Shown here piece by piece: positions 15,601 to 23,949 of a stretch of DNA of 64,000 bases. Source of the DNA: a virus; the IMG/VR virus record IMGVR_UViG_3300013306_000017, positions 1 to 64,000 of that record. One strand, given 5' to 3'. The notes below the pieces were generated by a model. That model saw only the letters and a list, made by a program, of their open reading frames with translations. It was not told where the DNA came from and made no database searches. The position numbers and the translations under genes were made by a program. Positions within the stretch are counted from its first letter, which is position 1; every line of letters begins with the position of its first letter.

Positions 15601-16455
15601 ACCATTCAACTGTTTTCACGCCATAGAAGCCGTTCTTGTCTGAGAGTTTAATGCGGGCCTCTCTCAATGCTTCATGGTAAGCGCGGGCCTGATATCGGAC
15701 GCGAAAAGGAACTTCTGAAATGTCAGAAGCCGCGTAAACAGGTACCCGACAAATGCGGGCATCGTGGTGAGTCCAGAACCATTCCGGCAGCGGCAGGTTT
15801 TCCCATTCAACGCCATCGACCAGATAGGTCTTTATGGCGTATCGGCTTTTTTTTCCGGGGCCTGTGCCTCAAACATCACGTACTTGAAGAGTTTGCGCAG
15901 TACTTCGCGGCTGCGCGCGCGGAGGAAATCCGAAGCATGCCGGCAATCAGAACCTGCAGCATGGCAGCATTCAAAATCACGCGGCTCAGTGATCGGAACG
16001 GTCTTGCCCTGGTGCGTGAGGTTCCATTCCAGAATAACCCGGGCCAGCGATTCAGCCATGAAGGTACATTCAGCGGCTTGGGCCAGTAACCAGCTTTCAT
16101 CTTCAGCCGGAATCAAATCTTCCAGAGCCTCAATGCCCACCGGCGCCGCGGCTTTGTCCGCGATGTCCTTTAGTTGCCGCTCGCGCTCTTTCTTGGTGAG
16201 CTTCTTCTTCTTTCTGCCGCCAGGCAATGCCGCAGCCGGTTCCTCAAGCGAGACCGGGCCCGTCTGATGCTTCAGCGCGAGCCGGATGCTGGCCACCGTG
16301 GACTTGAAGATTTGCCGCGCGGAATGGTCGGCATCAATGAGAAACTTCTCCGTAACGATGTTGGGATCAAGCAACATCTTGAGAACGTCATCCGGAGTGT
16401 CACCAAAAGAAAGCTCAGCCGGAAATGGCGGGCTTTTGAGTTTTGAGATATCCAT
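15599..16455 (-). CDS. Tail assembly chaperone GT fusion made by -1 frameshift
   Basis: The G frame (16455 down to 15847) continues by a -1 shift into an 82-residue frame that starts Ser-Arg-Tyr and ends GVKTVEW before TAA (15601-15599). The total would be 285 residues. The downstream segment has no plausible start codon of its own, has good coding character (for example 'WFWTHHDARICRVPVY') and lies directly before the tape measure gene, exactly where lambda-like phages place T. In lambda, gpG and gpGT chaperone the tape measure during tail assembly. Confidence 0.8.
15832..16455 (-). CDS. Tail assembly chaperone G (zero-frame product)
   Basis: 207 residues between the tail-tube gene and the tape measure gene, the usual place for this chaperone. 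The sequence is helical and charged with a Lys-rich middle (GGRKKKKLTKKERERQ) and ends APEKKADTP. The last codons contain the slippery run, so this is the product of ribosomes that do not shift. Function follows from position and from the frameshift arrangement; the sequence itself is not strongly diagnostic. Confidence 0.8.
   Translation of the reverse strand: MDISKLKSPPFPAELSFGDTPDDVLKMLLDPNIVTEKFLIDADHSARQIFKSTVASIRLALKHQTGPVSLEEPAAALPGGRKKKKLTKKERERQLKDIADKAAAPVGIEALEDLIPAEDESWLLAQAAECTFMAESLARVILEWNLTHQGKTVPITEPRDFECCHAAGSDCRHASDFLRARSREVLRKLFKYVMFEAQAPEKKADTP
15845..15855 (-). promoter_or_regulatory. -1 ribosomal frameshift slippery site
   Basis: Eight A on the minus strand (15854-15847) preceded by G and followed by GCC; zero-frame codons are GAA AAA AAA GCC. 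The heptamer A-AAA-AAA lets both tRNAs re-pair after a one-base slip. The shifted frame reads AAA then AGC CGA TAC and stays open to 15599, while the zero frame stops at 15832-15834. A similar A-rich slip site is well known in bacterial and phage frameshifting. Confidence 0.85.
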
Positions 16456-16484
16456 GATTTATCTGGCCAATGAAGGCCTTCACC

Positions 16485-17480
16485 TTACAAAGCTGTCAAC
16501 AGGTTAATGATTTCCACTTTGAACGCGCTGCCAAGATTGGTTGGATCGTCCACGGCCTCAAAATGGAATTCCTTAGAGAAAGCATCTTGTTCTTCAGTCT
16601 CATCGGGTTCCACGAACTTGCCGGCGATGTCCCACTTCAGAGATTCATAGACCGGAGTTCCGGCATCAGAAGCAATCTGATCACCGATGGCCTGGATGCG
16701 CATGTAGTGCAAAGCATCCGCATCCATTGATGAAGCAATGTAGGCCCGTGCCTGCGAGTTGTACGGCGTGAGAAAGCTGAAGGTGCACGGAGGCGCCACT
16801 TCGACCACATCACGGAAAGAAGGCGACGAGGTATTGTGGGCCCAGAATGGTTTGTACTTATCGCCAAGGGCGATGGACTCTCTGGCACTCTCCGTCACTT
16901 TTGTGGTGCCAATGCTGCCATAGACGGTATCCAGAAAAACATCAATCTGGCCGCGCTGAATCGGTCGCGCAACCACTTCGGTGGGCGATGCGGTTTGCGT
17001 TTGGCTCGCCACGGGCTTGCGCGTGAACAGGTTGCCGGTTACATCAACATCATCCTGAGTCAAATTCAGGTTCATGCTGGCCAGTTGGCCAAAAGCAAAC
17101 TGATCCACAGCAACGCTGCTGCCAACTTCGAACGTGTAGGTCTTGCGCGTTGAATCTTCCTGACTGGAGTTCGGCTGAAAGGTCCACTTGCGCGCGGCCG
17201 TGGCGCCAATTTGCACCGGGGTCACCGCAGGGCACAGACCCGATAGCAAATAGATGAGCGCGTTATAGCAGCCCTTGCCATCATAGCCGCCCTCTCCCCA
17301 CTCTTTTCCGGTGGTCACCAAAGTTGAGAACTTCTTGCCGCGCGGACGAAACGGTTTGCGATCGCGCCGCAGCCGCGGCATAAAGCTAAGGGCCCGGATG
17401 ATTCGATTGGCGGCAACTGAGGTGCCCGGCGTTACCTCGATGCCGAGTTGAGTGGTGATGGTTACATTAGATCGAATCAT
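16485..17480 (-). CDS. Major tail (tube) protein
   Basis: 331 residues, upstream of the G/GT chaperone and downstream of the head-tail connectors, the canonical place for the tail tube. The N-terminus 'SNVTITTQLGIEVTPGTSVAANRI' and the mixed beta-rich composition fit siphophage tube proteins. It lacks cysteine clusters or catalytic motifs. Assignment rests on gene order and general resemblance. Confidence 0.82.
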   Translation of the reverse strand: MIRSNVTITTQLGIEVTPGTSVAANRIIRALSFMPRLRRDRKPFRPRGKKFSTLVTTGKEWGEGGYDGKGCYNALIYLLSGLCPAVTPVQIGATAARKWTFQPNSSQEDSTRKTYTFEVGSSVAVDQFAFGQLASMNLNLTQDDVDVTGNLFTRKPVASQTQTASPTEVVARPIQRGQIDVFLDTVYGSIGTTKVTESARESIALGDKYKPFWAHNTSSPSFRDVVEVAPPCTFSFLTPYNSQARAYIASSMDADALHYMRIQAIGDQIASDAGTPVYESLKWDIAGKFVEPDETEEQDAFSKEFHFEAVDDPTNLGSAFKVEIINLLTAL

Positions 17481-17492
17481 AGTTACGACTCC

Positions 17493-17927
17493 TTAGGGTT
17501 TGCGCGTCATCCAAAACTGAAAGTTACCGCCGCGATACGTAAAGAATTCCTCTGCCACCAGGCCGGCTGATTCATATGAGAGCGGGTACTGCCAGGCGCC
17601 ACTGATGAGAAAGTCCCCACTCGTTGCCGGAGGTACCGGCTGTAGCGCGGGAACCATCTGCCTAACCATTTCCTCAGACGCATCAGTGGGAGAGCCTTTC
17701 GTGACAACGGTGATGTCATAGTTTGGGCGGACAATGATTGGCTCAGGGCCCTGAACTCGAGTGTTCTGACGAATGCCAGGCACAAGCCGCATAACGACAA
17801 AACCAGCCGTGTCATGGTCCGACCGAGGGACAGCACGAAAGCTGTTGTAGATACGCTCATGGCCCACCGCAGCGGCAATAGTCGGGACCGCCCATCTCTC
17901 AAAACTGTCCAACTCCCAATTTGGCAT
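17493..17927 (-). CDS. Probable tail terminator/completion protein
   Basis: 144 residues located between an HK97 gp10-like gene and the tail tube, where the tail terminator normally lies. The N-terminal 'FERWAVPTIAAAVG' and the overall alpha/beta composition are compatible with the terminator fold. No specific motif proves it. A second open frame of similar length on the same strand (17507-17932) is an overlapping shadow. Confidence 0.6.
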   Translation of the reverse strand: MPNWELDSFERWAVPTIAAAVGHERIYNSFRAVPRSDHDTAGFVVMRLVPGIRQNTRVQGPEPIIVRPNYDITVVTKGSPTDASEEMVRQMVPALQPVPPATSGDFLISGAWQYPLSYESAGLVAEEFFTYRGGNFQFWMTRKP

Positions 17928-17931
17928 CGCA

Positions 17932-18288
17932 TCAGCTTATTCGCGGTGTGCCTTTCACAATTTTCAGGTCATGCCTAAGAGCCCGACGTGCAGAAGCAAT
18001 CGCCGGCCGGAAGAAGGGAATCGCATCCATAAACACCGTGCCCAATTCGACGTAAATCGCATATCCCTTGTTCACGATGATTCGCCACCGGCCGCGTCGC
18101 TGTTCTTTGGCCTCAATCACCTCATACATGTGAACGTAACCTGGCTCGTTCTTGTCTGAGACTGGCGCGAGCTCACTGGCCAGCGTAGCCGCGCCGCGCG
18201 CGTGAACTTCAACCAGGTGATCCATCCGCGCTGCCGTAGCCAGCATCGTGCTCATAATTGCGGATTTGCGTCTTGTCTTTACGGGCAT
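17932..18288 (-). CDS. HK97 gp10-like connector/tail completion protein
   Basis: 118 residues. The C-terminal half contains the family signature 'YAIYVELGTVFMDAIPFFRPA', split here around YVELGT and PFFRPA, as in HK97 gp10 proteins (Y-E-x-G-T ... P-F-l-x-P-A). These are minor tail or head-tail joining proteins. It sits between a head-closure-type gene and the terminator. Confidence 0.8.
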   Translation of the reverse strand: MPVKTRRKSAIMSTMLATAARMDHLVEVHARGAATLASELAPVSDKNEPGYVHMYEVIEAKEQRRGRWRIIVNKGYAIYVELGTVFMDAIPFFRPAIASARRALRHDLKIVKGTPRIS

Positions 18289-18292
18289 TGGC

Positions 18293-18718
18293 TTATGAGC
18301 TTTTCAATAGGGCAACTACATCAATTGAGACGCCTTCGCGATAGGCCATCGTTTCAACTTCCAACATACGGCCAGGCAATGGATCCCGGGGCAAAACATA
18401 GATGCGGTCCTTTTGGGCCACCCTCACCGGCGTCTTGCCGTCTGGTTTCAGCGCCATCAATCGCACCGTGTAAATCGTCGTCGACTGCACCAAGCCACCA
18501 ACCTCACGCTCCTGGCCCGCGCGTCCTTCGACCCGGCAGGGAACTAAATCGGCTGGTGTGTATTCTGGAATCCCTGTCGGTGTGACAGATGAACCGCCGC
18601 GCACATCCCTGACCCTGCCGGTGGAAATAATCAGGCATTTGTCAGGCATTGACGCCGGCGAGCGCCTGGAGACTTTAAGGGCGAGCTTGGCAGCTTTGGC
18701 AGCGAGTGCGTGTGGCAT
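18293..18718 (-). CDS. Probable head-closure/head-tail joining protein
   Basis: 141 residues. Beta-rich C-terminal part with 'TTIYTVRLMALKPDGKTPVRVA', 'DRIYVLPRDPLPGRMLEVE', typical of stopper or closure proteins that cap the connector. Position between the adaptor (18723-19160) and the gp10-like gene supports this. No decisive motif. Confidence 0.6.
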   Translation of the reverse strand: MPHALAAKAAKLALKVSRRSPASMPDKCLIISTGRVRDVRGGSSVTPTGIPEYTPADLVPCRVEGRAGQEREVGGLVQSTTIYTVRLMALKPDGKTPVRVAQKDRIYVLPRDPLPGRMLEVETMAYREGVSIDVVALLKSS

Positions 18719-18722
18719 TGCA

Positions 18723-19160
18723 TCATGATTCCATCAGCCTGCTATCAACCGGCGACGATACGTGATGCGTGTCAACCGTGAACGCCGGCTTCACACGATC
18801 GGAACTGCTCTCCTGAGCAGCCTTGCTAGTTTTGGAAATACCGCCTCCGAAGATGCCAGCGCCACCAGATGTAAGCGCCTGTTGCTCAAGTTCATTGGCC
18901 AGATCAATGAAGCCATCCGCTTGCTTTTGTGGATCGAGAGATATTGAACCGGCAGCAGGGTTGAGAGTAAGTTCGCGGCGAAGTTTGGCGGCTATGGCAC
19001 GGCAGCAAGCGGCGGCGGCTCGGTTAACATTGGCATGAACAGTCAGCACATAATTGATCTCACCATCCTGCATGATGGGATCATTGGCATCCGTGTCACC
19101 AATAAGAAACCGGACGCGGTCCTTATCGGTCGGTAAATCTGAATCGTATGTCCAGCCCAA
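18723..19160 (-). CDS. Head-tail adaptor protein
   Basis: 145 residues. The N-terminus 'DKDRVRFLIGDTDANDPIMQ' then DGEINYVL is the common opening of phage connector adaptors (gp6/gp15-like), which bind under the portal. The rest is helical with a low-complexity Gly/Ser segment. It is first of the connector genes downstream of the capsid. Confidence 0.75.
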   Translation of the reverse strand: MGWTYDSDLPTDKDRVRFLIGDTDANDPIMQDGEINYVLTVHANVNRAAAACCRAIAAKLRRELTLNPAAGSISLDPQKQADGFIDLANELEQQALTSGGAGIFGGGISKTSKAAQESSSDRVKPAFTVDTHHVSSPVDSRLMES

Positions 19161-19194
19161 ACGAGCTACCTCAATTCAAAGATCAAGGAAATTC

Positions 19195-19704
19195 TTACGC
19201 GAGCACCGCGTACCAAATGGTGATCGTCAGGTCGCCGGCGGTCAGAGCTAATAGCGTATGGCCACCATCAGGCGTGAACGTGGCCACCAACTGTTGAGCG
19301 CTGAACTTGCCCTGAGGGTGTACGCCGGTCCGGGGTGCGAGTGCGCCAGTCTCTGCGCCAGTAAACACATCCATCTGACTGATAATGGCGTCGGGGTCAG
19401 TGGCGCCGACGTCGAGCTTGACCGCAGAAACGCTACCGCCTGAAAACAAGGTGGCAATGTTGACTTCATGGGCCAGGATGACGGCGTTTGCGGGAAGAAT
19501 CGTGCCGATGTTTACGACCTGCGCATGACCATTTACAGCATCAGTAAGGTCCGAGTGCTGAATGCGGACAGTCTTTTTACCGAGCGCTTTGCCATCAACG
19601 TATTCTTCGGTTGCGAGGACCTTGCCGCCTGCCTTGGCGCCGCCCGCGTCAACCTCGATGCCGGACATGATGTACGTCATGCCGCGTTTTCGTACCTTTG
19701 ACAT
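19195..19704 (-). CDS. Structural protein near the capsid gene (169 aa)
   Basis: Start set at the ATG at 19704, which has AGGAG about 10 nt upstream; the longer open frame would overlap the preceding gene. Beta-rich sequence with segments such as 'TILPANAVILAHEVNIATLF' and 'AQQLVATFTPDGGHTLLALT' like capsid decoration or minor head proteins. It lies between the HhH-containing protein and the head-tail adaptor. The exact role is not determinable from sequence. Confidence 0.65.
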   Translation of the reverse strand: MSKVRKRGMTYIMSGIEVDAGGAKAGGKVLATEEYVDGKALGKKTVRIQHSDLTDAVNGHAQVVNIGTILPANAVILAHEVNIATLFSGGSVSAVKLDVGATDPDAIISQMDVFTGAETGALAPRTGVHPQGKFSAQQLVATFTPDGGHTLLALTAGDLTITIWYAVLA

Positions 19705-19747
19705 AAAAGTCGCTCTCCTTAGTCCGCTAATTCCAAATCGAACACGA

Positions 19748-20434
19748 CTAGTCGCCGGCGTTGGGTGCTTTGGGAACCGTGGAATCGCCAGGCTCAGAAT
19801 CTTCATTGGCGGCATCCACGACTTCATCACCGTGGTCGGCTTCATCCTCGTCATCAGTTCCCGCGGCTTCACTGGCGAACTGCTCGCGAATGCTTTCGGC
19901 GGTTTTTGGCCCGATGCCGTCAAGATCCTCAAGCGTATCCAACTGGCGGCGGACTTTCGCGTACGTATCGAGACCAGCCTCACTGAGCGCCTTGTGGCCT
20001 GGGAAATCCTCAGGGAGTCTGCCTTTGAGACGTTTTGCCTTCTGAGAGGCGCGATACTCAGTCAATCCAGCGGAAGGTCTCTCAGCGTAGCCGTCCGGCG
20101 GATAGTTCTCGGCTTTGTAGCCAGCCGCAACATATTCCTCGAGTGTGGGCCCGTCAGTTCTTCCACCGACAGGACTGTCCTCTGCGACGTCGTCGCTGGG
20201 GCCACCTTTGCGGCCAGCTTCCTGTTCCACCATTCGATCCTGAGCAATCTTGGGATCGGGAGTTGGGCCACTGCCGCTGCCCACAGTCGCCGGGTCGTCC
20301 GCGCTCAAAGGCGCGAGATACCGCTGGGCTACCAACGCGTCAACGGTTCGCAGGTTACTGGCATCAATCAACTCGCCAGGTGTGCGCATTGCTCCAACCT
20401 TAAAATGTCGAAGGACTCGATGAGTGTTGGACAT
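19748..20434 (-). CDS. Head-region protein with helix-hairpin-helix motif
   Basis: 228 residues. The segment DTLEDLDGIGPKTAESIREQ (about 166-185) is a classic helix-hairpin-helix DNA-binding motif. Flanks are acidic and disordered: Asp/Glu-rich C-terminus and a Gly/Ser/Pro stretch around 50-60. N-terminal 'RTVDALVAQRYLAPLS' is like small head proteins of other phages. It lies just after the capsid gene. A DNA-contacting role inside the head or during packaging is inference. Confidence 0.7.
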   Translation of the reverse strand: MSNTHRVLRHFKVGAMRTPGELIDASNLRTVDALVAQRYLAPLSADDPATVGSGSGPTPDPKIAQDRMVEQEAGRKGGPSDDVAEDSPVGGRTDGPTLEEYVAAGYKAENYPPDGYAERPSAGLTEYRASQKAKRLKGRLPEDFPGHKALSEAGLDTYAKVRRQLDTLEDLDGIGPKTAESIREQFASEAAGTDDEDEADHGDEVVDAANEDSEPGDSTVPKAPNAGD

Positions 20435-20508
20435 CTCTAACTCTCCTTGTTCAAAAGCATCTCACCGATGCGAAGTACTGTTCGTGGAGGCCTCAGCTAG
20501 CTGACAAT

Positions 20509-21483
20509 TTACGAAACGATGTTCTGGAAGAAGTATCCCAGGTCGGTTGCTACGATCTTGTCATCGAACGAAATTTGACCTTCAACGCGGTCGGATTCGA
20601 TGTGCTCCATACGGAAACGTTTGATTTGGACTCCCAAATCCGTCTTTAGTGGAGCGTGCTTCCATGAAAACGTGTAGCCGGCGGAAGGCGCCATCAGGCC
20701 CGGGCGCTCGGCAACGTAGCCAAGCCACGCATGCTTCCCAAAAACGAAGTCCATTTGGGCAGGTGCCTGACCTTCTTTGGCGGCATTTTCAATTGCACCG
20801 GCGACAAGCACTCGCTTGATCCGGAAGAAGTTCGCCAGCATCGCTTCATCCACGGACTCGCGAGTGGTGTACTTGATGCGCTCAATGAAGTCCGGGTGAT
20901 CAATCAGCGCATCCATGGCGTCATAGTGAAGGACCAGAGTGTTGGGCGCGTATCCGGTTGTCGAAAGAATCTTGCGACGCGCTGCTTTCACGTTTGCACG
21001 CGGATCGGAGTTCGCGTCATCCCAGCGCAACACTTGAGTGCCAGTGGGCCCGGAAGCAACGCCAACGACATCAGTGCCCCATACGCCAGGCTGAAAGTTC
21101 TTTGTCACCCAGACCTTTTCACGCTTGAGCAGCATTTTGGTCGTGACAAAATCAGTCGCGTCCGAATCGAGGTTGATATCGGCATCCGCGTTGTCACGCG
21201 TTTGATCATCAACGTCCTTGTGGAAGGCGTACGTGTCGCAGAAATAGTTATCAGTACTGACATCGTAGCCGCCGCCAGCCGACTCACTTCCAGGAGCGCG
21301 CTTTTTGGCCTCATCCCTGAACCACGCATCCTTGGGATAGACGCGAAACGAGTCTGACCGCTTTTCAACGGGCACAATTGGATAAACGCGATTGGCGATA
21401 AACTGGCTTTGTGCCTGGATGTAAGCAATCGACAGATTCGTCAGAATCCGGTTTACGTGGACCTGGCCTGGGGTTGGTTGCAT
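20509..21483 (-). CDS. Major capsid protein
   Basis: 324 residues. 'QFIANRVYPIVPVEKRSDSF', an acidic N-terminal region with 'KDVDDQTRDNADADIN', and a C-terminal 'RVEGQISFDDKIVATDLGYF' match the phage capsid family found beside Mu-like protease genes. It lies directly downstream of the decoration protein and the protease/scaffold. There is no separate N-terminal scaffold segment; the scaffold is supplied by the adjacent gene. Confidence 0.9.
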   Translation of the reverse strand: MQPTPGQVHVNRILTNLSIAYIQAQSQFIANRVYPIVPVEKRSDSFRVYPKDAWFRDEAKKRAPGSESAGGGYDVSTDNYFCDTYAFHKDVDDQTRDNADADINLDSDATDFVTTKMLLKREKVWVTKNFQPGVWGTDVVGVASGPTGTQVLRWDDANSDPRANVKAARRKILSTTGYAPNTLVLHYDAMDALIDHPDFIERIKYTTRESVDEAMLANFFRIKRVLVAGAIENAAKEGQAPAQMDFVFGKHAWLGYVAERPGLMAPSAGYTFSWKHAPLKTDLGVQIKRFRMEHIESDRVEGQISFDDKIVATDLGYFFQNIVS

Positions 21484-21562
21484 GGCTGATGCTCCTTGAG
21501 AAAGTTAATTCAAACGTTCAGTCGCGCGGCAAACTCTACCGATTGCGACGTTACTGACTCGA

Positions 21563-21937
21563 TTACGCCAGACGACCTTGAGGCCGCAGCAAAACAGGGA
21601 TGATTGCGCCATCCACGCCGCCGTCGCCTTCAAGAGCTTTGCCCTGAATGTATTCGCCTGAGGCAGCCTCTTTGGCTTTGCCACCATTCGCGCATGCGAC
21701 GTCGTCGCCAATTTCAACGGTGCCGTTGGAAACGACCTTCACGATGCCGAGATCGACAATCGTTGCGGCTTCGAACTGAAGCGGATCGTTTTGCAAGACG
21801 CCGACACAGATCTGACCGTCGGCCGTAGGCAAGAGAGCGCGCCCGTTGTCATCAACGTCCACGAAGAAAAACTGCTTGGTGCGATAATCGGCGGCGGCTT
21901 CAAGTGTCCAGCCTGGGCCAGGGATTTCGTATGACAT
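21563..21937 (-). CDS. Capsid decoration/DUF2190-like protein
   Basis: 124 residues, between the protease/scaffold and the capsid. Beta-rich with 'GQICVGVLQNDPLQFEAATI', 'KVVSNGTVEIGDDVACANGG', the pattern of DUF2190-type head decoration proteins that form small beta-barrels on the capsid surface. ATG start with AGGAG upstream. Confidence 0.8.
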   Translation of the reverse strand: MSYEIPGPGWTLEAAADYRTKQFFFVDVDDNGRALLPTADGQICVGVLQNDPLQFEAATIVDLGIVKVVSNGTVEIGDDVACANGGKAKEAASGEYIQGKALEGDGGVDGAIIPVLLRPQGRLA

Positions 21938-22006
21938 GATTAGCGACTCCTTTTGTCGGCGCGCCGCGATGGACGCATATATTCGGACCTTGCGAAACGA
22001 AAATTC

Positions 22007-22582
22007 TTAGACCGTGATGGTGCCGCTCTGCTCACGTAAGTAATCGCTGTAGAGCTGCGGTTGATCCTTCACTACCTGCGCCATGGCGGCTTCGAACGTT
22101 AATGTGCCGCCGCTCGCCTCTGAGAGTTGTTTTGCTTTGGCGTCAATCATTGCAGCAGCGCTGTTAGCCGCTGGGGCTGAACTACCACGCTCAGTGAAAA
22201 GGTCAGCCGATTTCAGGCGGGCGGCCGTCGCGTTCTGGCTTTCGACATACGCCTTGAACTCCGGCGACTCCTGCCCCTTCTCAGTCTTGGTGGCCAGGAA
22301 CTCCAGCATGTCGATGTGGCCCTGCCGCTCGCCAATCCAGTCCTTTGAAATCTCACCGAACTGAGAGGCGCGTTTGTCTTTCTCCAGGCCCGCTACTTTT
22401 TCAGTCAGCTGTGTGATTTGCTCCGCGGCCGTAGTCAGGTTTTCGCCTGCCGTGCGCTGCTCTGCGAGCTTCGCTTCCGCTGCATCGGCGCGGGCTTTTT
22501 CGGTTGCAGCCAACGTTTCGGCGGCCGTAAGTTTGGTTTGCAGTTCGGTCACGTTCGGCTGACCAGTTGCGGCGGTAGTCAT
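22007..22582 (-). CDS. Internal in-frame scaffold product
   Basis: ATG at 22582-22580, in frame with the protease gene (residue 454), preceded by AAGGAG (22596-22591) at 8 nt, better than any site at the gene's own start. The product would be 191 residues: a Thr/Ala-rich start, coiled coil (ATEKARADAAEAKLAEQ) and a C-terminus shared with the full protein. This repeats the lambda C/Nu3 plan in which scaffold is made from an internal start. Strong sequence evidence, no experiment. Confidence 0.72.
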   Translation of the reverse strand: MTTAATGQPNVTELQTKLTAAETLAATEKARADAAEAKLAEQRTAGENLTTAAEQITQLTEKVAGLEKDKRASQFGEISKDWIGERQGHIDMLEFLATKTEKGQESPEFKAYVESQNATAARLKSADLFTERGSSAPAANSAAAMIDAKAKQLSEASGGTLTFEAAMAQVVKDQPQLYSDYLREQSGTITV

Positions 22583-23941
22583 ATCTGTTGCTCCTTCAGA
22601 AGTAGTCGCCGGCGCTCCGGCATCGTCCGTAGTTTTCGGCGCTAACGAAGTAAAAAAAATCTCTGAGAATCCTTTGCCTGGCTGATCGACGGTCATTGAA
22701 CTCGCAAGCTGCAGTTCGCCAGATTCATTGGCGACCAGCGGTTGCAATGCCTTCTCTTTGAAAAAGGGCCGGACGGTCAGGGCGCCGCCAATGGCAACGT
22801 CCTTGATTTTGGTGTCCGGATTCACCGGATCTGTCCATTGGTCAAACCACGCCGGCGAGAAGTACTTGAAGCGGTCTTTTTTGATTAAGTCGATTCCACG
22901 ATCGGTCCATTCAGCTGAGGCATCGACTGACCCGTCCTCGTTCACCGTGAGCAAGGTAATCCAGCCGGTTGCGCCGGATTGCGCCAAGTCATGTTCACAA
23001 TCAATGGGGAGCTTTTCCTGGTACACCTTGTTCCGAAAGTTCTCCACAAAGCGCTCATTGCGCTCACGCGTGATTGTGATTTCGCCATAACGCGGAGAGG
23101 TGTAAACGCCAGGCTTCGGCAGGTAGTTGAACGTGGCCGGAGGCTCGGCAAATCGCTCCGGCTGTTCGATAAACAACCGCATCTTTTGACCGTCAGCACA
23201 AAGGTCGGCCACCTCGGAATAGTTATTGGTCGGCAACATCTGCAAGTCGACGCGGCGGTCGGCAATCTTCACGGTCAGCCGATCGAACCGCAGCGCGATA
23301 TCGCTCATGTCGTAATCCGGCGTGGGATCACCTTTGGGCAAATAGGCCAGCGTTATGTGCGGGTCAAAGCCGTGCTCGGCATTTACAGGAGTTCCGCAGC
23401 TTGCCAGGCGACGCACCAAGTCAGCGCGAAACTCATTAAGTCCGGGGATGTCAACGGAGGCGTAGAAAACATCTTCCTCGCCATCACCGATGAACCGCCC
23501 GATACCGGAGACTTCACCGGCCAGCGGCGTTTGCCAGCCTGCCATATTGCGCATGGCGACCAGCACATCAGCGATTGCCATTTCTCCGAATTGAGAAGCG
23601 TCGCCCAGATAGCAGAGGGTTAGGTGCAGGTCCTCAGGTAGCTCGCCGGAAGGAATGGCAAGTTGCGCAGCGGCATCGGCGCTGGGGTAAAAGCAGATGA
23701 CCAAACCTTTGAATCCGTCATCCTCAGCGAACTGTTTTTCGACGGCCACGAGGCTGGCGACGGCGGGCTTCATCTTTTCAGCTTTGGCCTTGCCGCCGGC
23801 GTGAGACCGAGTCTGCTTCACAATCTCGTTGAGATCGGATTCGGTAAGATTGCCGGATTTCAACTTCGCCTTAACGGCAGCTATGAACTGCGTCAGGTAG
23901 TGAAGCCCGGGAGTCTTTTTCTTTTTGCCGGTATCTGCCAT
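22007..23941 (-). CDS. Capsid protease-scaffold fused to a 2H phosphoesterase domain
   Basis: 644 residues in three parts. Residues about 77-245 form a 2H phosphoesterase (2'-5' RNA ligase-like) with both signature motifs, HLTLCY (H106) and HITLAY (H195). Residues about 270-450 match the Mu gpI-like phage protease (NYLPKPGVYTS ... KYFSPAWFDQW). The rest is Ala/Glu-rich coiled coil typical of scaffolds. The start has no ribosome site and lies 8 nt from a promoter -10, so the mRNA may be nearly leaderless. Protease and scaffold act in prohead assembly. The 2H domain could hydrolyse cyclic or 2'-5' linked nucleotides. Confidence 0.88.
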   Translation of the reverse strand: MADTGKKKKTPGLHYLTQFIAAVKAKLKSGNLTESDLNEIVKQTRSHAGGKAKAEKMKPAVASLVAVEKQFAEDDGFKGLVICFYPSADAAAQLAIPSGELPEDLHLTLCYLGDASQFGEMAIADVLVAMRNMAGWQTPLAGEVSGIGRFIGDGEEDVFYASVDIPGLNEFRADLVRRLASCGTPVNAEHGFDPHITLAYLPKGDPTPDYDMSDIALRFDRLTVKIADRRVDLQMLPTNNYSEVADLCADGQKMRLFIEQPERFAEPPATFNYLPKPGVYTSPRYGEITITRERNERFVENFRNKVYQEKLPIDCEHDLAQSGATGWITLLTVNEDGSVDASAEWTDRGIDLIKKDRFKYFSPAWFDQWTDPVNPDTKIKDVAIGGALTVRPFFKEKALQPLVANESGELQLASSMTVDQPGKGFSEIFFTSLAPKTTDDAGAPATTSEGATDMTTAATGQPNVTELQTKLTAAETLAATEKARADAAEAKLAEQRTAGENLTTAAEQITQLTEKVAGLEKDKRASQFGEISKDWIGERQGHIDMLEFLATKTEKGQESPEFKAYVESQNATAARLKSADLFTERGSSAPAANSAAAMIDAKAKQLSEASGGTLTFEAAMAQVVKDQPQLYSDYLREQSGTITV

Positions 23942-23949
23942 CGCCGCCG

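Noticed and set aside
17507-17932. Minus-strand ORF of 141 codons overlapping the tail terminator gene
   Set aside because: Shadow frame with Arg/Ser/Leu bias; the 144-residue frame at 17493-17927 fits the operon spacing and looks globular.
19705-19983. Upstream extension of the structural protein ending at 19195
   Set aside because: It would overlap the HhH protein gene in another frame; AGGAG and ATG at 19704 give a better start.
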